Assembly: GCF_900250075.1 (NCBI RefSeq)
Contig: NZ_LT977070.1
Coordinates: 2,894,894-2,958,893, forward strand
Direction of reading: 5' to 3'
Source: Cupriavidus taiwanensis
GTDB lineage: Bacteria > Pseudomonadota > Gammaproteobacteria > Burkholderiales > Burkholderiaceae
DNA length: 64,000 bases
Shown: positions 57,171 to 64,000 of the stretch, piece by piece
How the letters are laid out: each line of letters begins with the position of its first letter
How positions within the stretch are numbered: the first letter of the stretch is position 1
Made by a program: the position numbers and the translations under genes
Notes under the pieces: model-generated
Told to the model about the DNA's origin: nothing
The model's input: only the letters and a program-made list of their open reading frames with translations
Database searches by the model: none

Positions 57171-58136
57171 ATGCTGCTCGAAGTCGAAAACCTGAAGAAG
57201 CATTTCCCCGCGCGCGGCGGCGGCACGGTGCGCGCCGTCGACGGCGTCTGCTTTGCCGTGGATGCCGGCCAGACCTATGCGCTGGTGGGCGAGTCCGGCT
57301 GCGGCAAGACCACCATCGCCAGGCAGCTGCTGCTGCTTGAGCGCCCCAGCGCCGGCACCATCCGCTTCGACGGCCAGGACGTGCTGGCGCTGGACCGCAA
57401 GGGCGTGCTGGGCTACCGGCGCCAGGTGCAGGCGGTGTTCCAGGACCCGTCCTCGTCGCTCAATCCGCGCCTGAAGGTAGGCATGCTGCTGGCCGAGCCG
57501 CTGCTTGCGCACGGCCAGGGCGGCGACCGCGCCGCGCTGCGCCGGCGGCTGCTGGAGCTGCTGGAGATCGTCGGCCTGCCGCCCGGCGCGCTGGACCTGT
57601 ACCCGCACGAGTTCAGCGGCGGCCAGCGCCAGCGCATTGCCGTGGCGCGCGCGCTGGCGCTGCAGCCGCGTCTGATCGTGCTGGACGAGCCCACCTCGGC
57701 ACTGGATGTCTCGATCCGGGCGCAGATCGTCAACCTGCTGTCCGATATCCAGCGCAGCTTCGGCCTGGCCTATGTGGTGATCGCCCATGACCTGGCACTG
57801 GTGGAGCACTTCAGCTCGGCCGTGGGCGTGATGTACCTGGGCAATATGGCCGAAAGCGGGCCCAGCGCCGCGGTGTTCAGCGCCCCGCGCCACCCCTACA
57901 CGCAGGCACTGCTGGGCTCGGCGCCGCGGCCCGATCCCGACCACCAGCCGGCCGAGGGCCTGATCCTGGGCGATATCGGCTCGGCGCTGAACCCGCCAGC
58001 TGGGTGCAAGTTCCATCCGCGCTGCCCACGGGCGGTGCCGGCCTGCGCCACCGAGATCCCCCGCATGTTGCGGCTGGACCCGGCCGCCGGTTCAGCCGCG
58101 CCGGCGCACGTGGCCGCCTGCCATCTCCTTCACTGA
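57171..58136 (+). CDS. ABC transporter ATP-binding protein, DppF/OppF type
   Basis: A 321-residue ATPase, the second of the pair. Walker A GESGCGKTT, Q-loop FQDPSSSLNPR, signature FSGGQRQRI, Walker B RLIVLDEPTSALD and H-loop IAHDLAL are all intact. The C-terminal part has CKFHPRCPRAVPAC. AGGAGG precedes the ATG 17 bp after the DppD-type gene. It ends the operon; the next gene is on the opposite strand. Confidence 0.94.
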   Translation: MLLEVENLKKHFPARGGGTVRAVDGVCFAVDAGQTYALVGESGCGKTTIARQLLLLERPSAGTIRFDGQDVLALDRKGVLGYRRQVQAVFQDPSSSLNPRLKVGMLLAEPLLAHGQGGDRAALRRRLLELLEIVGLPPGALDLYPHEFSGGQRQRIAVARALALQPRLIVLDEPTSALDVSIRAQIVNLLSDIQRSFGLAYVVIAHDLALVEHFSSAVGVMYLGNMAESGPSAAVFSAPRHPYTQALLGSAPRPDPDHQPAEGLILGDIGSALNPPAGCKFHPRCPRAVPACATEIPRMLRLDPAAGSAAPAHVAACHLLH

Positions 58137-58148
58137 GGGTCGGGGCGC

Positions 58149-58180
58149 GATGCAGGGGCGCGCGTCAGCCGCCCTGCATC
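58149..58180. terminator. Possible hairpin at the convergent ends of the ABC operon and lipoprotein gene
   Basis: GATGCAGGG at 58149-58157 pairs with CCCTGCATC at 58172-58180 across the lipoprotein stop codon. No T-run follows, so termination is uncertain. Confidence 0.35.
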
Positions 58181-58713
58181 CGCGACGGATCGTCGCTGCG
58201 CGAGGTGGTGGTGACGGTGCCGTCGCTGTTGAAATGCACGTTGAAGAAGGCCTTGTCGGTCGAGGTTTCCATCCAGCGGTAGCCCCACACCTCTTCCTTC
58301 TTCAGCGCGAACGCTTCCACCTTGGTGGGCTTGCCCAGCAGGCGGCGGATATCGTCCTTGCTCATGCCGGCGCGCACGCGCGCGAAATTCTCGGCCGACA
58401 GCACCTGCTCGATCTTAGCGACCTTGCCGTCGGCGCCGATGGTGACCATCCACGTGGTGGTGCCCTCGGGGCCGCGCGGGTATTCCAGGCGGCGCCCGCC
58501 GTCGGCCTCTTCCCAGACGATCTCGGGCTTGCCGGCCTGGCGGCGCAGGTCTTCCTCGGTCGACTGGCCCGGCACGATGCCCTTGAACAGCTCGCTGTCG
58601 GGCTTGATCGCGTTCCAGGTGTTGCGCGCGGTCTCGCCCGCCTTCTTCATGGCTTCATCGACCTTCTGCTGGTCGCAGCCGAACAGCGCAAGCATCGAGG
58701 CAATCAGTCCCAT
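58165..58713 (-). CDS. BamE/SmpA-like lipoprotein
   Basis: A 182-residue predicted lipoprotein. The start MGLIASMLALFGC carries a lipobox with the cysteine at residue 13, then DQQKVDEAMKKAGETARNTWNAIKP. Two BamE-like repeats follow: GIVPGQSTEEDLRRQAGKPEIVWEE and VRAGMSKDDIRRLLGKPTKVEAFALKKEEVWGYRW (in part). The chosen ATG leaves no basic residues before the hydrophobic stretch. The open frame continues upstream through SPRRLAA into tamB, so an earlier start (for example ATG 58833) is possible. Its place after tamA-tamB suggests a role in outer membrane assembly. Confidence 0.78.
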   Translation of the reverse strand: MGLIASMLALFGCDQQKVDEAMKKAGETARNTWNAIKPDSELFKGIVPGQSTEEDLRRQAGKPEIVWEEADGGRRLEYPRGPEGTTTWMVTIGADGKVAKIEQVLSAENFARVRAGMSKDDIRRLLGKPTKVEAFALKKEEVWGYRWMETSTDKAFFNVHFNSDGTVTTTSRSDDPSRMQGG

Positions 58714-58756
58714 GGCGGCAAGGCGTCGCGGCGACGCGGCAAAGGTCGAAGGGAAG

Positions 58757-61700
58757 TCATCGGCGCACCGGCTCGGCGATGACGGCCGAGGCCGCCTGTG
58801 CGGCGCCCTGGGGGTCGAGTGGCTGGCTTTCATCCTGCTGGCTCCTCCTGGTGCCGCGATTCGGGGCCCCGCTGAACAGGTTGGCCCAGGTATCGAAGCG
58901 GCGGTTGAACAAGACCGACAAACCGTTGATGGAACCGCCCTTGGCAATCAGCGACCAGCGCCGCGAAAACTGCCAGCTCAGCTTCACCACGTTCGAGGCC
59001 GAGGTCAGGCTCTGCTCGTAGCCGACCGACATGCGGTCGGTGATGGCCTTGCCCATGCTGACCACCTGCTGGTCGTTCAGGCCCGCGGTGCTGGGCCCGA
59101 TCGAGAATTCGTCGATGCCGAAATGCGAGACGATGCCCTTGCCGGCCTTGCCGCCGATCAGCCCCAGCGCGGCGCCGCCCAGTGCCGAGCCGCTCAGCTG
59201 GCGCTGCTGGCCGGCGCCCGCGCTTTCCGCGCCGTAGCCAAACATCAGCCACGACAGCTTGTCCTCGTCGGGCACGTTGGGCTCCGACACCAGCCGCACG
59301 CGCGGCAGTCGCACCGTGCCGGTGACTTCGACGCCGGCCTCGACCTCCTGGTTGCGGCGCATGGCGCGGATGTTCATGTTCGGGTTGTCGATCGGGCCGT
59401 TGAAATTGATGATGCCGCGTTCGATGTCCAGCTTGCGCCCGAAGGCCTCGTAGGTGCCGTCGGTGACGCGCACCGTGCCGGTGGCCTTGATCGGTGCCAG
59501 CGGTTCGCTCTTCACGCCCATCTGCCCGGCCAGCAGCAGGTCGGCGCCGGCACCGCGGAAGCGGAAGTTGTTGCCCAGGTCGACGCTCAGGTCGATCACC
59601 GGGCTGAAGCGGCTGGCGGGCTTGCTTTCCGGCACCGGCGTGGCCGCGGTCTTGACCGCGCGCTGGTCCTTGCGCCGGATCACCACGACATCGTCGCCCA
59701 GCACCGGCGCGCCGGCCTTGGGCAGGTCGAACAGCCCCCGGTCGACGCGGAACTTGCCGCGGATCACCACCTGCTTGTTCTCGTTGGCGATGCTGGCATC
59801 GCCCGACACCACGAGGGTGCGTTCCGGGCTGGCGAACAGCTGCAGCTTGTCGGCGACGATGCGGCCGGTCAGGTTGGGATCGGCCTCGCCCAGCTTGATA
59901 TTGCCGGTGGCGGTGAGCTTGCCCTCGCCGCCATGGAACTCCACCTGCCTGAGCTCGACCGTGTTCTGGTCCAGCACCACGCGCACGGTGCCGTCGGTCA
60001 GGCGCAACCCCTGGTCGTACAGCGTGACCGCGAGGTCGTCGCCATTGATGGTGCCGGTCAGCAGCGGCGCCGCCACCGTGCCGGCCAGCCGCATCGCCGC
60101 GGCCAGGCGGCCGTCGAAGGCGTACTGCGGGCCGGTCAGCGCTTCCAGCGACTTCAGCCGCGGCACGTCGACGGTGACGGTTCCGCCCAGCGTCGAGGCC
60201 GGGCCCACGGTCTGCAGCCCCTGCTCCTGCACCAGCCCGGCCGAGGCATCGACCACCACCTTGCCGATGCGCCCCGACACCATGCCGCCGCGCAGCGCGA
60301 TGCGGTTGCCGCCGGCGTCGGCGCGCAGGCTGGTCTCGCCCAGGCCGAGCGTGGTGAAGCCCCGGCCCGCGTTGACCGACAGGTCGCCGCTGCGCCGGCG
60401 CACTTCCGCAAAGCCGGTGGCGGTCTCGGCCAGCGCCAGGTTCCAGCGGCCGTCGATGACCAGGTCGGAACGCACCGGCGGGCGCTCGCCGGTGATGGTT
60501 TCCATCAGCTCCAGCACGCGCGCCACCTGCAGGCCGTCGAGGCTGCCGGCGCTGCGGATGCGGCCGTGATCCCAGTCCAGGCTGTCGATCGCCAGCGTGG
60601 CGCGGTCCAGCAGCAGGCGTGTCGCGCCCAGGCGCACGCGCTGGTCGGCCACCAGCAGCTGCGTCGGGGCGGCCAGGCGCAGGTTGACGGTGCCGCGCTC
60701 TTCCAGCGTGCGGATGGTGCCGTTCCAGCCGTCCTTGCCCCGCCACGCGCCCTGACCCGCCAGCGCCAGCTGCAGGGGCCGCTGGTTCATACTGCCGGCC
60801 GCCTTGACGTCGAAGCCGTGGTTGGCCTGGGTGCCGTTGAGGGTGGCGTCGAGCGTGGCGAGGCTGGCGTGCGGGCCGCGGTAGCCGCGCGCCGCCAGCT
60901 GCACCGACAGCGGGCCGTCCAGCCCGCCGCGGATCTCGGCGCGGCCGCTGGCGCTGGCCACCTTGTGCGGGCCCACTTCCAGCGTTTGCGCGTTGTAGTC
61001 GGCCACCACCTCGGGCTTCTTCAGCGTGCCGGTGATGGTGGCGTCGAGCTTGAGCTGGCCGGCCACGCCGAACTTCAGGCGCTCCAGTTGCGGCGCATCG
61101 ACCGCCAGTTTCAGCGCATCGCCGCGCGCGCCGAAGCTGCCGCGCAGGCTGGCCTGGTTGCCGGCCATGCTGAGCGCGGCCTCGCTCGGCAACAGCCGCT
61201 CGCCCGCCAGGCGCAGCTTGCCGCCGCCGGTCATCGGCAGGCCCGCGTATTCGCTTTCATGCACGGCGAAGTCCAGCGCCACGCCCAGTTGCGGCGCGAG
61301 CTCGCCGGTCGCAGTGAAATCCGCATTGATCCGGCCCGCGGCCACCTTGGCCAGGCGCGACGGATCGAACGCCGACAGCTTGCCCTTGAAGCTGTACGGC
61401 TGCTTGTCCTTCAGCCCCAGCTTGCCCTCGGCGGTCAGCAGGCCGGTGCCGACCACGGCGCGCAGCGCGGCCAGGGTCACGGTCTCGGCGTCCATGCTGG
61501 CGTCGGCAAATAGCTTGAGCTGGCCGCCGGACAGGTCCAGCGCCACGCTCTGGCGGCCCGGCTCGAGGCGGACCACCACCGGGCCTGACAGGCTGGCGCT
61601 GGTCAGCGAGCCATGCAGCGCCGCCGGGTCCAGCCGGCGCACGTCCAGGTCGAAGCCGCCGCGGCCGCCGCGCAGCGAGCCGCTGCCGGCGATCTCGGCC

Positions 61701-62908
61701 TTGCCGGGCAGCGCCACGCGCAGGTCCGACACCGTCTGCGCCGCCTCGCTCAGTTCGACCCGGGCGCGCACCGACTGCACCGGCAGCCGCTCGCGGTCGA
61801 GCGGGCCGGCCTCCAGGTTGCGGATCTCGATCTCGCCGGCGACCGCCAGCGGCGCCGGCGCGGGCGCGGGCGCGGGCGCGGCCGCGGGGGCAGAGGCCGC
61901 CGATGCCGGCGATGGCGCGGAGGCCGCAGGCGCCGAAGCCCCCGCCGCGTTGCTGCCGGCCGCCACGCCATCCACCGGCCGCAGCTCGGCATGCACGGTC
62001 AGGTTGGCGTGCGGCGCCGACGGGCTGAACAGGCGCGGGTTGATGCGGTCGCCGTCGACCAGCAGGTGCGTGAACGGCACCTTGCCGAAGGGCGTCAGGT
62101 CGGCGCCGGCACGCAGCCGGATGCGCTCGCCGCTGGCCTGCACCTCGGCGCGCAAGGCGTCGAGGTTGCCGTTGGCGGTGGCATTGACGGCAAAGGCCTC
62201 GTCTTGCCAGCTGCTTTCCAGCAAGGCTTCGGCGCTGAGCGCGAACGGCGCGGCGGCGCCCAGCTGCGCGTTGGCGGCGAGCTTGCCGTAGGGCGTTTCC
62301 AGCTTGTCGACGCTGACGCGGTGGCGCTGGCCGTCGCTGTGCAGCGCGCCTGACAGGTTGCCGAACACCATCGGCTCGGCGGTGGGCGCCGGGCCCTGCA
62401 CCAGCGCCAGGCGCTCGAGCGTCAGCGCATCGACATCGACGGCCAGCGGCAGTTCGAGCGAAGCGGGTTTGCGCATCGGCTCCGTGCTGGGCTCGGACGG
62501 CCCGAGCCGCACTTCGGCCTTGCCGATGCGAAGCCACTGCACATGCAGCCGCCGCGGCTGCCAGCTCAGCTTCCAGCTGCCGTCGACGCGGTCGACCGTC
62601 ACGCGCGTCTGGCCGCTCACGAACACCACGTCGCGCAGGCGCAGGCCGTGCGCCACGGTGCCGCCTTCCAGGCGGCCGCCGAGCATGCCGGCCGACAGCC
62701 GCGTGGCCAGCGTCCACAGGTGGCGCGTGCCGGTTTCGGTGCGCAGCGCCGCCACGCCGGCGGCCGCCAGCACCACCACCAGCAACAGCAGGATGCCGGC
62801 CAGCCAGCCCAGCGCGCGCCACAGCCGCCGGCGCTTGCGCGGTGCCGGACCGGATGGCGGCGCGGCGTCGCCGCCGCCGGGCACGGAAGGCAGGTCGTGC
62901 ACGTTCAT
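58757..62908 (-). CDS. tamB: Translocation and assembly module subunit TamB
   Basis: A 1383-residue inner-membrane-anchored periplasmic protein. One N-terminal membrane helix is near residues 31-52 (ALGWLAGILLLLVVVLAAAG). A long run of beta-strand repeats follows, and the C-terminal DUF490/TamB domain contains VRVTDGTYEAFGRKLDIERG and VPDEDKLSWLMFG. An Ala/Pro/Ser-rich low-complexity stretch lies near residues 318-353. TamB bridges inner and outer membranes, works with TamA in inserting some outer membrane proteins, and belongs to the AsmA-like family implicated in phospholipid transport. Its ATG overlaps the tamA stop by one base (TGATG). Confidence 0.94.
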   Translation of the reverse strand: MNVHDLPSVPGGGDAAPPSGPAPRKRRRLWRALGWLAGILLLLVVVLAAAGVAALRTETGTRHLWTLATRLSAGMLGGRLEGGTVAHGLRLRDVVFVSGQTRVTVDRVDGSWKLSWQPRRLHVQWLRIGKAEVRLGPSEPSTEPMRKPASLELPLAVDVDALTLERLALVQGPAPTAEPMVFGNLSGALHSDGQRHRVSVDKLETPYGKLAANAQLGAAAPFALSAEALLESSWQDEAFAVNATANGNLDALRAEVQASGERIRLRAGADLTPFGKVPFTHLLVDGDRINPRLFSPSAPHANLTVHAELRPVDGVAAGSNAAGASAPAASAPSPASAASAPAAAPAPAPAPAPLAVAGEIEIRNLEAGPLDRERLPVQSVRARVELSEAAQTVSDLRVALPGKAEIAGSGSLRGGRGGFDLDVRRLDPAALHGSLTSASLSGPVVVRLEPGRQSVALDLSGGQLKLFADASMDAETVTLAALRAVVGTGLLTAEGKLGLKDKQPYSFKGKLSAFDPSRLAKVAAGRINADFTATGELAPQLGVALDFAVHESEYAGLPMTGGGKLRLAGERLLPSEAALSMAGNQASLRGSFGARGDALKLAVDAPQLERLKFGVAGQLKLDATITGTLKKPEVVADYNAQTLEVGPHKVASASGRAEIRGGLDGPLSVQLAARGYRGPHASLATLDATLNGTQANHGFDVKAAGSMNQRPLQLALAGQGAWRGKDGWNGTIRTLEERGTVNLRLAAPTQLLVADQRVRLGATRLLLDRATLAIDSLDWDHGRIRSAGSLDGLQVARVLELMETITGERPPVRSDLVIDGRWNLALAETATGFAEVRRRSGDLSVNAGRGFTTLGLGETSLRADAGGNRIALRGGMVSGRIGKVVVDASAGLVQEQGLQTVGPASTLGGTVTVDVPRLKSLEALTGPQYAFDGRLAAAMRLAGTVAAPLLTGTINGDDLAVTLYDQGLRLTDGTVRVVLDQNTVELRQVEFHGGEGKLTATGNIKLGEADPNLTGRIVADKLQLFASPERTLVVSGDASIANENKQVVIRGKFRVDRGLFDLPKAGAPVLGDDVVVIRRKDQRAVKTAATPVPESKPASRFSPVIDLSVDLGNNFRFRGAGADLLLAGQMGVKSEPLAPIKATGTVRVTDGTYEAFGRKLDIERGIINFNGPIDNPNMNIRAMRRNQEVEAGVEVTGTVRLPRVRLVSEPNVPDEDKLSWLMFGYGAESAGAGQQRQLSGSALGGAALGLIGGKAGKGIVSHFGIDEFSIGPSTAGLNDQQVVSMGKAITDRMSVGYEQSLTSASNVVKLSWQFSRRWSLIAKGGSINGLSVLFNRRFDTWANLFSGAPNRGTRRSQQDESQPLDPQGAAQAASAVIAEPVRR

Positions 62909-64000
62909 CAGAACGCCACCCCCAGCGAGATATGCGGCCGGAACTGCTGCTCCTGGATGCCATAGCCAACGTCCAGCTGCAGCGGGCCCACCGGCGTGCG
63001 CCAGCGCACGCCGACGCCCACGCCGTTGTAGATGGTCACGCCGCGCAGGTCGTTGGCGGCGGTGCCGGCATCCCAGAACACGGCCACGCCCCAGTCCGGC
63101 TTGAACCAGTACTGGTACTCCAGGCTGCCGGTGGCCAGGTACTTGGCCGGCAGGATGCTGGCGCCGCTGGGCGTGCCGATCGACTGGTAGCTGTAGCCGC
63201 GGATCGAGTCGGTGCCGCCGGCGCGGAAGCGCAGCGTCGCCGGGATCTGGCTGGCGCTGTCGCCGGTCAGGTCGGCGCCCAGCTCCAGCCGCGCCACCAC
63301 CAGGTCGCGCTTGCCCACCGGCACGTACTGGCGGATCCGGCCGTACAGCCGCAGGAAGGTGGCATCGCTGAGCAGGTTCTTGGCGGCCACCCCGATCTGG
63401 GTGTTGATCACGTTGCCGCGGCGCGGAAATACCGGGTTGTCGACATCGCGCCGGGTCCATGCAAAGGCCGGCACCAGCGCCTTGCTGATCTGGCTGGCCT
63501 GGCCCACCGGCAGCAGCTTGTCGTAGTAGAAATCCAGCGACGTGGTCACGTCGTACTTCTCGCGCGAGCGCGAGCGCTTCAGGCCCGCGCGCAGGCTGGT
63601 GGTGTCGGTGTTCTCGATGTCGATGGTGCGCTCGTAGCTGCTGTAGACGCTGTTTCGGTAGGCACCGCGCGACGGCGGCATCGCCGCCTCGGCGAACAGG
63701 TAGGAGCGCTTCTGTTCGATGCGCGCCTGCGAATCGAAGGTCCAGGCGCGGTTGAACAGGTTGTAGTAGGAATAGCGCCCTTCGACCTGGGCCCCGGTAT
63801 CGGTGGTAAAGCCGACGCCGCTGTTGAGCCGGTGCACCGGATATTCGCGCACGCGCACCGACACTGGCGCGGTGACCACCCCGTCCGGCGCCTGCTCGGC
63901 ATCCGGCGGCGGCTCCAGGTCGACCTGCACGTTGGAGAAATACGGCTGGTTCTGGATCGCGCGCTGCAGCTCCAGCAGCCGCTCGACCCGGTACGGCTCG
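62908..64000 (-). CDS. tamA: Outer membrane protein TamA, C-terminal part
   Basis: Gene cut by the right end of the window; 363 C-terminal residues are visible. The last POTRA domain (RAIQNQPYFSNVQVDLEPPP) leads into an Omp85-type 16-strand beta-barrel, with YSYYNLFNRAWTFDSQ, FAWTRRDVDNPVFPRRGN, the FRAGGTDSIRGY motif (Omp85 (V/I)RG(Y/F) loop) and a terminal HISLGVAF ending in Phe, as expected for outer membrane insertion by BAM. It partners tamB, with which it is translationally coupled. Confidence 0.93.
   Translation of the reverse strand, partial: EPYRVERLLELQRAIQNQPYFSNVQVDLEPPPDAEQAPDGVVTAPVSVRVREYPVHRLNSGVGFTTDTGAQVEGRYSYYNLFNRAWTFDSQARIEQKRSYLFAEAAMPPSRGAYRNSVYSSYERTIDIENTDTTSLRAGLKRSRSREKYDVTTSLDFYYDKLLPVGQASQISKALVPAFAWTRRDVDNPVFPRRGNVINTQIGVAAKNLLSDATFLRLYGRIRQYVPVGKRDLVVARLELGADLTGDSASQIPATLRFRAGGTDSIRGYSYQSIGTPSGASILPAKYLATGSLEYQYWFKPDWGVAVFWDAGTAANDLRGVTIYNGVGVGVRWRTPVGPLQLDVGYGIQEQQFRPHISLGVAF

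Noticed and set aside
58322..61513. A plus-strand open frame of about 1060 codons opposite tamB
   Set aside because: Antisense shadow of tamB with His/Arg/Ala-rich sequence and no family features. TamB itself has clear domains on the minus strand.

Overview
The window is a dense, high-GC piece of a bacterial chromosome. Gene families and order point to a betaproteobacterium of the Burkholderiales, most likely Cupriavidus or a close relative. The supporting features are a hemC / fused hemD-hemX / hemY operon, an inactive-dihydroorotase pyr operon, a membrane-bound formate dehydrogenase cluster and many short palindromic repeats. The genus is an inference from families and layout, not from a database match. 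I found no rRNA, tRNA, CRISPR array, prophage or insertion sequence.

Layout. (1) 1-3 kb: a dTDP-L-rhamnose operon (rfbB-rfbD-rfbA, minus strand), then apaH. (2) 4-9.7 kb: a compact minus-strand operon yqgE-ruvX-pyrR-pyrB-pyrX-plsC with overlapping starts and stops, followed by the pseudouridine synthase rsuA. (3) 9.8-19 kb: DNA photolyase, haem genes hemC-hemDX-hemY, and phosphoenolpyruvate carboxylase. (4) 19-25.4 kb: an exported ferritin-like protein, an ECF sigma factor with its anti-sigma factor, argH, and two TRAP transporter membrane subunits without a solute-binding protein. (5) 25.4-31.2 kb: a divergent LysR/GST pair, a FitAB-type toxin-antitoxin pair, a large basic amino acid decarboxylase and dCTP deaminase. 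(6) 31.3-43.5 kb: the formate dehydrogenase region. It holds structural subunits fdhA, fdhB and fdhC, the sulfurtransferase fdhD, a TorD-like chaperone, a Tat-signal mini-protein, a polyferredoxin, DUF3305 and DUF3306 proteins, two small exported proteins and the Fe-S carrier apbC. (7) 43.9-46.9 kb: an OmpA-family lipoprotein and metG. (8) 47.2-58.1 kb: a catabolic-looking operon with a single-chain biotin-dependent acyl-CoA carboxylase, an acyl-CoA synthetase and a five-gene oligopeptide-type ABC transporter. A palindromic operator pair lies upstream and what looks like the C-terminal remnant of an IclR regulator lies inside. (9) 58.2-64 kb: a small lipoprotein, tamB, and tamA running off the right end.

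How the genes fit together. Region 6 would oxidise formate in the periplasm and pass electrons to the quinone pool; most of its extra genes look like maturation factors. Region 8 would import a solute, activate it with CoA and carboxylate it; the substrate cannot be read from sequence. Regions 1 and 9 serve the outer membrane and surface polysaccharide. The points most worth a second look are the region 8 operon with its operators and regulator remnant, the uncharacterised accessory proteins of region 6, the catalytically dead PyrX, and two dispersed families of palindromic elements.
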